Assembly: GCF_033283405.1 (NCBI RefSeq)
Contig: NZ_JAWMQR010000004.1
Location: forward strand, 62,001 to 126,000
Length of the DNA stretch: 64,000 bases
Direction of reading: 5' to 3'
DNA from: Halioxenophilus sp033283405
GTDB lineage: Bacteria > Pseudomonadota > Gammaproteobacteria > Pseudomonadales > Cellvibrionaceae
The translations under genes were made by a program, and so were the position numbers. Position 1 is the stretch's first letter, and each line of letters begins with the position of its first letter. Under the pieces are notes generated by a model, which was given only the letters and a program-made list of their open reading frames with translations, made no database searches and was not told the origin of the DNA. Below, one piece after another: positions 54,494 through 62,475 of this stretch.

Positions 54494-55371
54494 GCGAAAC
54501 AACCAATATCAACCAGTTTGAAGCGGGCACCTCGCTCTGGGCCGATGCCTGGGTGCGCCTAAAAAGAAATAAACTGGCCATCACCGGTTTAATTATTTTG
54601 CTGATCACCGCGGTGCTCTGCCTACTCACCCCCTGGATTGCCCCCTACGGTTATGAGGAACAAAACCTGGCCCTGGGCGCGGCGCCACCCTCCTGGCAGC
54701 ATTGGTTGGGCACCGACACCCTGGGCCGCGATATGCTCACCCGCATTCTTTATGGCGGCCGCGTTTCGTTAATGGTCGGTTTAATTGCTACCGGCGTGGC
54801 TTTGGTGATTGGCGTTACCTGGGGTGCGATTGCCGGCTATAGCGGCGGGCGTGTGGACACCATCATGATGCGTCTGGTCGACATCATCTACGCCCTCCCC
54901 TTTATGATTTTTATTGTGCTGTTGATGGTGGTGTTTGGCCGCTCTCTGTTTTTGTTGTTTTTAGCCATTGGTGCCGTCGAGTGGTTAACCATGGCGCGCA
55001 TCGTTCGCGGCCAGGTGCAGAATTTAAAACAGTTGGAATTTGTTGAGGCGGCGATCTCCATTGGCTTGTCGAAATGGACCATCATCTGGCGGCATATCAT
55101 CCCCAACGCGCTTGGCCCAGTGATTGTTTACACCACCCTCACCATTCCCAGCGTGATGCTGCTGGAGGCCTTTTTAAGTTTCCTCGGCCTCGGCATCCAG
55201 CCGCCACAGTCGTCCTGGGGGGTGTTGATCTCTTACGGTGTAGAGAGCATGGAGGAGTACCCGTGGCTGCTGATTTTTCCCGGCCTAACGCTCTCTATTG
55301 TGCTCTTTTCGTTAAATTTCCTGGGTGATGGCTTACGCGATGCCCTGGACGTTCGCGCCTCCAAGGATTAA
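54490..55371 (+). CDS. oppC: Oligopeptide ABC transporter, permease
   Basis: 293 residues, six helices, with DppC/OppC marks: WLGTDTLGRDMLTRILYGGR, SLMVGLIATG and the coupling loop ARIVRGQVQNLKQLEFVEAA. Its ATG overlaps the oppB stop, so it is translationally coupled. Confidence 0.96.
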   Translation: MSETTNINQFEAGTSLWADAWVRLKRNKLAITGLIILLITAVLCLLTPWIAPYGYEEQNLALGAAPPSWQHWLGTDTLGRDMLTRILYGGRVSLMVGLIATGVALVIGVTWGAIAGYSGGRVDTIMMRLVDIIYALPFMIFIVLLMVVFGRSLFLLFLAIGAVEWLTMARIVRGQVQNLKQLEFVEAAISIGLSKWTIIWRHIIPNALGPVIVYTTLTIPSVMLLEAFLSFLGLGIQPPQSSWGVLISYGVESMEEYPWLLIFPGLTLSIVLFSLNFLGDGLRDALDVRASKD

Positions 55372-55382
55372 TCGAGCAGACC

Positions 55383-56963
55383 ATGTCACTTTTAACCGTT
55401 AATAATTTATCCATCAGTTTTCACACCCGTAACGGCGTAAGCCAGGCGGTTGATGATGTCAGCTTTTCGGTCGATACCGGTCAAACGCTTGCCATCGTTG
55501 GCGAGTCCGGCTCCGGAAAATCGGTGAGCTGCTACTCCATTCTGGGATTAATTCCCTCGCCCCCTGGCAAGATCGATGGCGGCCAAGCGTTGTTTGAGGG
55601 CGTCGACCTTCTGCAGTGTAGTGAACAGCAATTGCGGCTGATTCGCGGCAACGATATCGCCATGATCTTCCAAGACCCAATGACCTGCCTCAACCCATTC
55701 CTGACTGTGGGCGAGCAACTTATTGAGCCGCTCACCTATCACCACAACCTGTCACGCAAAGAGGCCAAGGCCCGAGCGATTGAACTGTTGCGTGAGGTGG
55801 GTATTCGCGAGCCGGAAAAAAGCTACTACGCCTGGCCTCACGAATTTTCCGGCGGCATGCGCCAGCGGGTAATGATTGCCATGGCTTTGATCGCCGAACC
55901 TAAATTACTGATCGCCGACGAGCCAACCACCGCGCTCGACGTCACCATTCAAAAGCAGATACTGGAACTGATTAAACAGCTGCAACAGAAGCGCAACATC
56001 GGCGTGATTTTTATCAGCCACGATTTAGCCGTGGTGAAAGATCTGGCCGACCAGGTCATTGTTATGCAACAGGGCAAGGTGGTCGAACACGGCGAAACCA
56101 AAGCCGTCTTCAACGCCCCACAACACCCCTATACACAAAAACTATTGGCCGCCATTCCGCACGGGGCCAAAGCTGCCGAAAGCCAGGCAGACAACAACAC
56201 TCCGCTATTAACCGTTGACGGTGTGTCGGTCGATTTTGTCGTGAACGGGCAAAATTTCAGGGCGGTGAACCGGGCCTCGTTTCATCTAAATAAAGGTGAA
56301 ATTATGGGGTTGGTGGGTGAATCCGGGTCGGGCAAGTCGACGCTCGGCCGTGCAATTATACGCCTGGTCGAGACCAGCGAAGGGACAATCACCTTCGCCG
56401 GTAACGATATTCAATCGATGAATGCCAAGCAATTCAAACCCTGGCGACGGCGCATGCAGATGATCTTCCAGGATCCCTACGCCTCGCTCAACCCACGCAT
56501 GACCATCTACGACACACTGGCAGAGCCAATGAAATTACACGGCATCGCCAAAGGCGCCGCGCTCAGTGAAGCCGTTTTAAAATTGATGGACGATGTCGGC
56601 CTGGCCCGCGCCTATGTGCGCAAATATCCCCATGAATTTTCCGGTGGCCAGCGCCAGCGCATCGCCATCGGCCGCGCCATTGCCACCAAGCCCGAGTTTA
56701 TTGTGGCCGATGAGCCTGTCTCCGCGCTGGATGTGACGATTCAAAAGCAGATTTTGGAGTTGCTGGAGTTTCTGGTCGAGAAACACAATCTGAGCATGCT
56801 GTTCATCTCCCACGATTTGAGTGTGGTTCGCAAACTCTGTGACCGGGTTATCGTGCTTAAACACGGCGAGCTGCTTGAGGAGGGGGATGTGGAGACGGTT
56901 TGGCATCAACCTCAGGCCCAGTACACAAAATTATTGTTATCTGCCGCACATATCAACGCTTAA
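55383..56963 (+). CDS. Fused OppD-OppF ATPase
   Basis: 526 residues with two complete ABC domains. First half: GESGSGKS Walker A, FSGGMRQRVMIA signature, DEPTTALD Walker B. Second half: GESGSGKS, FSGGQRQRIAIG, DEPVSALD. In many bacteria these are separate oppD and oppF genes; here they are one chain. It powers peptide import with OppB and OppC. It starts 11 bp after oppC. Confidence 0.95.
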   Translation: MSLLTVNNLSISFHTRNGVSQAVDDVSFSVDTGQTLAIVGESGSGKSVSCYSILGLIPSPPGKIDGGQALFEGVDLLQCSEQQLRLIRGNDIAMIFQDPMTCLNPFLTVGEQLIEPLTYHHNLSRKEAKARAIELLREVGIREPEKSYYAWPHEFSGGMRQRVMIAMALIAEPKLLIADEPTTALDVTIQKQILELIKQLQQKRNIGVIFISHDLAVVKDLADQVIVMQQGKVVEHGETKAVFNAPQHPYTQKLLAAIPHGAKAAESQADNNTPLLTVDGVSVDFVVNGQNFRAVNRASFHLNKGEIMGLVGESGSGKSTLGRAIIRLVETSEGTITFAGNDIQSMNAKQFKPWRRRMQMIFQDPYASLNPRMTIYDTLAEPMKLHGIAKGAALSEAVLKLMDDVGLARAYVRKYPHEFSGGQRQRIAIGRAIATKPEFIVADEPVSALDVTIQKQILELLEFLVEKHNLSMLFISHDLSVVRKLCDRVIVLKHGELLEEGDVETVWHQPQAQYTKLLLSAAHINA

Positions 56964-57075
56964 AGCACCGAATTTTGTACCATTCCTCGGTAAAAGATAG
57001 CGATCACGCCCAGATCGACTAGGTTTTAATGTAAGGGGCTGATGCCTTTCGGCCTTTTACTAAGGAATGGAATAT

Positions 57076-57408
57076 ATGGAAATCGACCAAAGTGTGGAGA
57101 AGCACTTCGCTGTTGGTGAATTGGTCATGCATCGCTATGAAGGCTACCGGGCCGTGATCTACGATGTGGATCCGGATTTCTGCATGAGCGACAAATGGTA
57201 CAGCCAACATGCCAACGGCCACCCACCGGCCAAGGAGCAAAGCTGGTATCACGTGCTGGTGCACGGCACTGGCGAAGCGGCTTATGTACCCGAAGAGTTT
57301 CTTTGTCGAGACAGCTCAACGGCACCAATTAGCCACCCGCTGGTGGGCCGATATTTTAACGCCTTCGACTGCGGCGTTTACCGCCCATCCCGCCTACCCA
57401 GTTACTGA
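57076..57408 (+). CDS. hspQ: HspQ/YccV-like hemimethylated-DNA-binding protein family
   Basis: 110 residues: KHFAVGELVMHRYEGYRAVIYDVDP and SWYHVLVHGTGEAAYVPEEFL match the YccV-like domain. HspQ in E. coli is a heat-shock protein that stimulates Lon. The ATG at 57076 is preferred to the one at 57067 because AAGGA lies nine bases before it. Confidence 0.85.
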   Translation: MEIDQSVEKHFAVGELVMHRYEGYRAVIYDVDPDFCMSDKWYSQHANGHPPAKEQSWYHVLVHGTGEAAYVPEEFLCRDSSTAPISHPLVGRYFNAFDCGVYRPSRLPSY

Positions 57409-57447
57409 CCCAATCAGCAGAAACCGACCACACTGTGCGCCCGGTCA

Positions 57448-57807
57448 TTAATCGCTAATAACGCGGCCGCGATAGATACGCACAGGTTTACGGCCAGCCT
57501 CTCCCCCAGCGGGCGCCGCCACTTTGGGCTCCTCATGACTCACCGTGCCTCGGTAGGCACCCACCACCATTCGCTTGGCATCCACACTGGCAGGATCTTC
57601 CAGGCGAACCGGCCACTCGCCCCCGGCCAACGCCATCAACTCTTTAATCAGTGCCCGACATACAGCATCGGGTTTATCTTCATGAAAACTTCTAACGAGC
57701 ATTGACAACAACTCAGGATTCGCCAGCTTTACCTCGGCTTTTAGCTCGGCGCGTATCCGTCGACGAATTTCGTACACCAGATCGATCATTGGTTTGGTAA
57801 ACTGCAT
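57448..57807 (-). CDS. Conserved small protein of unknown function
   Basis: 119 residues, no membrane helix or signal. The N-terminal part is helical (VYEIRRRIRAELKAEVKLAN) and the C-terminus ends KPVRIYRGRVISD with a repeated YRG pattern. A normal ribosome site (AAGGG) precedes ATG 57807. It converges with hspQ. No family recognised. Confidence 0.6.
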   Translation of the reverse strand: MQFTKPMIDLVYEIRRRIRAELKAEVKLANPELLSMLVRSFHEDKPDAVCRALIKELMALAGGEWPVRLEDPASVDAKRMVVGAYRGTVSHEEPKVAAPAGGEAGRKPVRIYRGRVISD

Positions 57808-57891
57808 GATTACCCTTTTTTATTAATTGATAGATGAGTCATCGCTGAAACCAGCGGCACCCAAGACTCGGCCAGAAAGGAACTGATTGGA

Positions 57892-58710
57892 ATGCATGAA
57901 ATAGACCGCTTAGCCTATTTACGCGCTCTAGGCATAGCCAATTACATGCCACGCTGGCAGCTACCGGGGGCACCGGAGCCCTATCTCAATCCCAACCTGG
58001 TCAGGCAGGAGGAGGTCAGCCCGGATACACCTCTTTTGGCGCCTATTTCTTCCCCTGAGGGGCTTGAGCCTCCCTCAACACCGCCGCAGGCCCGGCCTCA
58101 ACCATTGGTTGGGACTGCGCCTCCCGCCCCAATCGCGGAACCACGAGTTGGGCCCGATCTGGTTTCACCAATAGCCAAAGCGAACAGCCCCGTAACCAGG
58201 CCCCAAAAGGCAGCTGAACAGCGCTCAAGCGCGGCATTGGAGCGCATAGCAGTACGCTTCTCACTCAGTTTTTGGCGAGTTTCAGAAGAGTTGATGATTG
58301 TCGATTCCCGTCACCCTGAACTGGCGTTACCCACCGAAAAGCTCCTGCTCAACATTCTCACAGCCCTCGGCTATCCGCGAGAACTTCCCAGTGCCGAAAT
58401 TGTGCAGTGGCCAATGATCGATGCCCCCCATCAGGACCAGGGCGACACTGCAGCACGGGAAACTCTGCACGCCTTTCTTGATGCCCAATTTCTGTTGAAC
58501 CCTGGCCGGCATCTGCTGCTCATGGGCAGCGATGCTGCCCACTACTTACTCAGCGGCGAGCAGCCTTACACCGACCTGCTGGGTTCTGAGCAAAAACTGG
58601 AGGAGTTCGACCTGACCGCTCGCATCACACCAAGCCTGACAGAGATGCTGCAAGAGCCAGCCAAGAAAGCCGTCACTTGGCAAGCTATACGAGGCTTGCG
58701 CCGTGGATGA
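57892..58710 (+). CDS. HolD-like protein (DNA polymerase III psi subunit candidate)
   Basis: 272 residues. The N-terminus (HEIDRLAYLRALGIANYMPRW) and the C-terminal ~150 residues look like the divergent psi proteins of pseudomonads, which also sit directly before rimI; a Pro-rich, poorly ordered linker joins them. Psi bridges the clamp loader and chi. AGGA nine bases upstream supports the ATG. The stop overlaps the rimI start. The call rests mostly on gene order and general resemblance; E. coli HolD itself is shorter. Confidence 0.6.
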   Translation: MHEIDRLAYLRALGIANYMPRWQLPGAPEPYLNPNLVRQEEVSPDTPLLAPISSPEGLEPPSTPPQARPQPLVGTAPPAPIAEPRVGPDLVSPIAKANSPVTRPQKAAEQRSSAALERIAVRFSLSFWRVSEELMIVDSRHPELALPTEKLLLNILTALGYPRELPSAEIVQWPMIDAPHQDQGDTAARETLHAFLDAQFLLNPGRHLLLMGSDAAHYLLSGEQPYTDLLGSEQKLEEFDLTARITPSLTEMLQEPAKKAVTWQAIRGLRRG

Positions 58711-59164
58711 AGGAGAACACCTGGCAATCGTGCCAATGACCCCAGACCACCTCGTCGCGGTTTTGAAGATAGAAAAGGCCAACCAGCTGAGCCCGTGGAG
58801 CCAACAGGAATTCGAACGCAGCCTGAATAACCCAAAACGCTTAGCTTGGGTGGCCACAAAAGGCGAACAGGTGATTGGCTTTGCCGTTTACGGCTTGGTG
58901 GCCAGAGAAGCGGAACTGCTCACCATCAGCATTCTCGCCTCCGAGCAGAGCCGAGGCTACGGTCGCGAGCTTCTGGCGACCACGATGGCAACACTCAACG
59001 CCGACGAGCTGTTTTTGGAAGTCAGAGAGAGTAACCAACCAGCACGTGCGCTGTATGAAAGCTTTGGCTTCAATGAGGTCGGACTGAGACCAAACTACTA
59101 CCCAAGTAATAGCGACCGTGAAGATGCCATTATCTACGCGATCGATTTGGCGCTGCTAGGCTAG
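58703..59164 (+). CDS. rimI: Ribosomal protein S18-alanine N-acetyltransferase
   Basis: 153 residues counted from GTG 58703, which overlaps the upstream stop; an ATG at 58736 is possible. The GNAT fold has LSPWSQQEFERSL and TISILASEQSRGYGRELL with the acetyl-CoA-binding Q/RxxGxG pattern, and LEVRESNQPARALYESFGF. It acetylates the N-terminus of S18. The gene pair holD-rimI is conserved in gammaproteobacteria. Confidence 0.93.
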   Translation: MDEGEHLAIVPMTPDHLVAVLKIEKANQLSPWSQQEFERSLNNPKRLAWVATKGEQVIGFAVYGLVAREAELLTISILASEQSRGYGRELLATTMATLNADELFLEVRESNQPARALYESFGFNEVGLRPNYYPSNSDREDAIIYAIDLALLG

Positions 59165-59217
59165 AGTGAGTTCGATAGGGTCTTATGTTAAGGATACGGA
59201 AGGCCAGAAAAGCAAAA

Positions 59218-59248
59218 GCCCGTAGGCGTTACACAGTCACCCACGGGC
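59218..59248 (-). terminator. Terminator of the small periplasmic protein gene
   Basis: Read on the minus strand: GCCCGT / ACGGGC stem followed by CTTTTGCTTTT. It lies 35 bp beyond the stop at 59284. Confidence 0.6.
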
Positions 59249-59283
59249 ATTAATTAGTTCAATCAACTAATCAAGTCAAAGAC

Positions 59284-59577
59284 TTACAGGCTTGCGCTCT
59301 TGTAAGTGGCCAACAGTTGGTTGTACTGGTCGGCAGCAATGTGCATTTCATCAACCAAGCTATTGTAGCTTTTGGTGTTGGTCTGACAGATCAGGCGCTT
59401 TTCAGCGTCTTCGATGTAGTTAAGCACGTTTTGACGAACGCTCATCAGCTCATCAGCAGTGTTAACCAATTGGGGAATTTCAGGTGCGTTAACAGGTACT
59501 TGGGCACAGAAATCAGTTTCGGCGAAAGCTGGCAAACAAAAGCCTACCAGGGAACAAGCTAAAAGAAGCTTTTTCAT
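59284..59577 (-). CDS. Small periplasmic protein, unknown function
   Basis: 97 residues with a clear signal peptide (MKKLLLACSLVGFCLPAFAE). The mature part is helical, with two cysteines (DFCAQVP, RLICQTN) that may pair. AGGA upstream of ATG 59577 supports a real gene. It has its own terminator. No family recognised. Confidence 0.7.
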   Translation of the reverse strand: MKKLLLACSLVGFCLPAFAETDFCAQVPVNAPEIPQLVNTADELMSVRQNVLNYIEDAEKRLICQTNTKSYNSLVDEMHIAADQYNQLLATYKSASL

Positions 59578-59958
59578 AACGGTTTCCTCAAAGTTAGGAA
59601 TAAAAGCAGGCAATGGGCCTGAGAAAGTAAACGACAAATTAGCAGCGGGGCCACTGGCCTTGGTGATGCAAAACGCGCCAACCCAGCGAAAAGTAAGCTG
59701 CATGTTTAATATACAACACCTTTTCATGCTGCGCCACAACATTTTGTAACAAATTGTCAAAATATTTGCGATTGTAGAGATCTCTCTACAAATTCAGCTT
59801 CACCATGGTCAGCGAAAATACGCCACTGGCCGCAGGGGTTGGTTGGGACTAGATCAATATCAAGGTGGCCGCTAATTCCGACGATCAACGCTTGCTGCAA
59901 CCTGCACGACAACATAATTTGAGAGGGCTATAGGAAAAAATAAGAAGAGGAAACTGCC
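59578..59958. other. Intergenic region between a periplasmic protein gene and hpf
   Basis: About 380 bp of divergent promoter region without a supported gene. Confidence 0.35.
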
Positions 59959-60297
59959 ATGCAATTGAATATAGCAGGCCAACATCTGGACATTACCCCG
60001 GCCATCGAAGCCGGTGTGACGCAAAAGCTGAACAAATTGGCCAACCACTACCCTGAACTGGAACAGGCTAACGTCTGGTTGAAGGTTGAACCCAAACAAC
60101 AGATTGTCGACATTGTTACCCACTTCCGGCATTCACAAATTGCCGTCCACGCGGCCGACAAAAACCTGTACGTAGCCATCAAAGACGCCGTCAGGAAACT
60201 TGACTCTGCCCTGGGACACCGCGAAGGCACCCAGCAAGCCTACAGTCGAAGCAAACGTCCCGCTTTTGAAGAGAGCTTCACCGCAGCAGAGGAGTAA
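59959..60297 (+). CDS. hpf: Ribosome hibernation-promoting factor, short type
   Basis: 112 residues, the sigma-54-modulation/RaiA fold: MQLNIAGQHLDITPAIEAGV, basic residues in the ribosome-binding face, and LYVAIKDAVRKLDSALG. Short HPF binds the 30S decoding site and promotes 100S dimers in stationary phase. GAGG upstream supports the start. Usually it lies beside rpoN; here it stands alone with a strong terminator. Confidence 0.93.
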   Translation: MQLNIAGQHLDITPAIEAGVTQKLNKLANHYPELEQANVWLKVEPKQQIVDIVTHFRHSQIAVHAADKNLYVAIKDAVRKLDSALGHREGTQQAYSRSKRPAFEESFTAAEE

Positions 60298-60307
60298 CCC
60301 CGTTAAC

Positions 60308-60339
60308 ACGAAAAAGCAGGCCTTAGCCTGCTTTTTCGT
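60308..60339 (+). terminator. Terminator after hpf
   Basis: A perfect 13-bp stem (ACGAAAAAGCAGG / CCTGCTTTTTCGT) with a six-base loop. Confidence 0.88.
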
Positions 60340-60422
60340 TTAACCGCTTATCGCAACCCGGTAATACACAGCGGAGTTTCCCGCCTGTACCTGCCAACGG
60401 CCGTGCGGGAGCAAACCCCAAA

Positions 60423-61052
60423 TTAGCCTACGTGCAGGCCACACTCCCGGTTCTTGAGTACTTTGGTTGGATCAAAGTAGTCCTCTTCGTTAGGCAGTCC
60501 CTTCTCGTAGAGATACTCTTCCATATCCAATTCGGTCCAGTAGAAGACCGGCGCAACCTTGATCACCCCGGTTTTGCCATCGACGGTAACGACATCGAGA
60601 GAATCGCGGAAGGCGGTCTGCTCTTTGCGAATGGCGGTTAACCAAACCTGCGGTTGGTGCTCTGCCATCGCCCGGGCAAAGGGCTCCAACTTAACCTCTT
60701 TGGTGAACAGGTCGTGCTCATTGGCATCGTCGATATCGGGAATACCACCCATGACGGCTTCGCGGCGCTTCGCGGTTACACGCGGGGTGTAATAATGCAT
60801 GTTCAAGCCCAAACGCTGGGTTAAGTCGGCCGCGAAACGGTAGGTGGCGGTAGTGTTGTATCCGTGATCGACACAAATAACCGGCATGCCTGGCGCCTGC
60901 TCATAAACCATGTTCAGCAGCACCGCTTCGAATGGACCGAAGTTGGTGGTGACGATGGTTTTCTGATCCAGGGAAAGCGCCCAACGCAGAATCTCTTCAG
61001 GGCGAGCGTCGCGCAGACTGGCATTCACTTGGTTCAAGTCGATGTCGATCAT
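60423..61052 (-). CDS. cysH: Phosphoadenylyl-sulfate (PAPS) reductase
   Basis: 209 residues counted from ATG 61052, with GGAGG just upstream. It has the nucleotide-binding start TTNFGPFEAVLLNM, VDHGYNTTATY, and ends ECGLHVG with the single catalytic Cys. The four extra Cys of iron-sulfur APS reductases are missing, so it should use PAPS and thioredoxin, as in E. coli. It reduces activated sulfate to sulfite for Cys synthesis. Confidence 0.95.
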   Translation of the reverse strand: MIDIDLNQVNASLRDARPEEILRWALSLDQKTIVTTNFGPFEAVLLNMVYEQAPGMPVICVDHGYNTTATYRFAADLTQRLGLNMHYYTPRVTAKRREAVMGGIPDIDDANEHDLFTKEVKLEPFARAMAEHQPQVWLTAIRKEQTAFRDSLDVVTVDGKTGVIKVAPVFYWTELDMEEYLYEKGLPNEEDYFDPTKVLKNRECGLHVG

Positions 61053-61205
61053 AAAATAAACCTCCCAATTGGCTCGTTGCATGACGGCCGATGGACTAAC
61101 TACTGTTAAGGCGGGCCAGTCTAGCATTTCATAAAAAGGCTTTATAGCAACGCCAGCACGGCTAATCGGGCATTTTTAGACTTTTTTTTCTGCATAAGCT
61201 CTCAA

Positions 61206-61673
61206 ATGGTTATGAAAAAAATTTTGGTTGTGGCCCATGCGCCATCGCAAAATACCCAGGCAATGGTCGATGCCGTTATTGAGGGTATCTGCCATCCCGA
61301 GCTTAGCGGGGTCACCGTCAGCTGGTTGCCACCGCTTCAGGCCCAGAGTCAGCAGGTTATCGAGTGCGATGGCATTATCCTCGGCACTACCGAAAATCTC
61401 GGCTATATGTCCGGCGCGTTAAAGGATTTCTTTGATCGTATCTACTACCCGTGCCTGGAACTTTGTCAGGGCAAACCGATGGCAACATTCATTCGTGCCG
61501 GCCACGATGGCACTGGAACCAAGCGCGCCATCGACTCGATTTGCACTGGCCTGAAGTGGCGACCAGTGATGGAAACGTTAATTTGCCGGGGGCCTTGGCA
61601 GGAGGATTTTCTCCCCGCCTGCCAAGAGTTGGGCACCACCTTTGCAGCTGGCCTTGAAGCCGGTATTTTTTAA
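61206..61673 (+). CDS. Flavodoxin-like protein (NAD(P)H-dependent oxidoreductase family)
   Basis: 155 residues: KKILVVAHAPSQNTQAMVDA is the phosphate-binding loop, and GTTENLGYMSGALKDFFDRI the region over the flavin ring. It should bind FMN and carry electrons; the partner is unknown. ATG 61206 or 61212; neither has a strong ribosome site. It diverges from cysH. Confidence 0.85.
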   Translation: MVMKKILVVAHAPSQNTQAMVDAVIEGICHPELSGVTVSWLPPLQAQSQQVIECDGIILGTTENLGYMSGALKDFFDRIYYPCLELCQGKPMATFIRAGHDGTGTKRAIDSICTGLKWRPVMETLICRGPWQEDFLPACQELGTTFAAGLEAGIF

Positions 61674-61732
61674 CAGCTAACTGAACAACAACAGCTTAGC
61701 GCTACCACAATCAACGCGAGATCCACTCCACC

Positions 61733-62455
61733 ATGCCAACCACTACAGTGTGTGTCGCCCATCGCGGTGGCCACGCCGGCGATAGCAAACGGGAAAACAC
61801 GCTGGCCGCCATCAGTGCCAGCCTCAAGCTGGGCGTAACGGCGATCGAGATCGATGTTTGGCTGATTGAAGGTCAACTCATTGTCGCTCACGATCGGCGC
61901 CTGGGGCGCATTATTCCGGGCGATGAGCTGCTGAGTGAACTTAACCTATCCGAATTGCAGGCCCGCGCAGCCAGCGCAATTGGGCCACTGCCAACCCTGG
62001 TAGAGGTAATCGAACTGATCGCCGGTCGGGCGCGATTGAATATTGAACTGAAAGGTCCCGGCACGGCGCATCCTACCTGCGAGCTGCTGGCAGCCTATTT
62101 TGCACAGGGGCAGCTCACCCCTGCGCACTTCCTTTTATCGAGCTTCGATCAACACCAGATTCGGCTCTGCCAGGAACAGCTGCCACAGGTACCCCGCGGG
62201 GTATTGATCTGCGGCATCCCCCTGGACTACAGCGCACTCTGCCGGCCACTAGCGGCGACGGTACTGGGAATCAGTCTAGAATTTGTCAGCAAGGCGCTGA
62301 TCGACGACTGCCATCAACACGGCATAGAGGTATGGGTTTACACAGTGAACCACCCGCAGGATATGCAGGCGTTAATGGAACTTGGCGCCGATGCTCTGTT
62401 TACCGATTACCCAGAGCGACTGTTAACTCTGGGCTCAGTGAAGGGCGGCACCTAA
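61733..62455 (+). CDS. Glycerophosphodiester phosphodiesterase
   Basis: 240 residues of the GDPD family: VAHRGGHAGDSKRENTLAAI and GVTAIEIDVWLI carry the catalytic His-Arg and Glu-x-Asp, VAHDRRLGR the second His, and LNIELKG and VWVYTVN follow. It hydrolyses glycerophosphodiesters to glycerol-3-phosphate and alcohol, cytoplasmic (no signal peptide), like UgpQ. Confidence 0.93.
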   Translation: MPTTTVCVAHRGGHAGDSKRENTLAAISASLKLGVTAIEIDVWLIEGQLIVAHDRRLGRIIPGDELLSELNLSELQARAASAIGPLPTLVEVIELIAGRARLNIELKGPGTAHPTCELLAAYFAQGQLTPAHFLLSSFDQHQIRLCQEQLPQVPRGVLICGIPLDYSALCRPLAATVLGISLEFVSKALIDDCHQHGIEVWVYTVNHPQDMQALMELGADALFTDYPERLLTLGSVKGGT

Positions 62456-62475
62456 GCTTAAAGGCTCCTGCCAGC

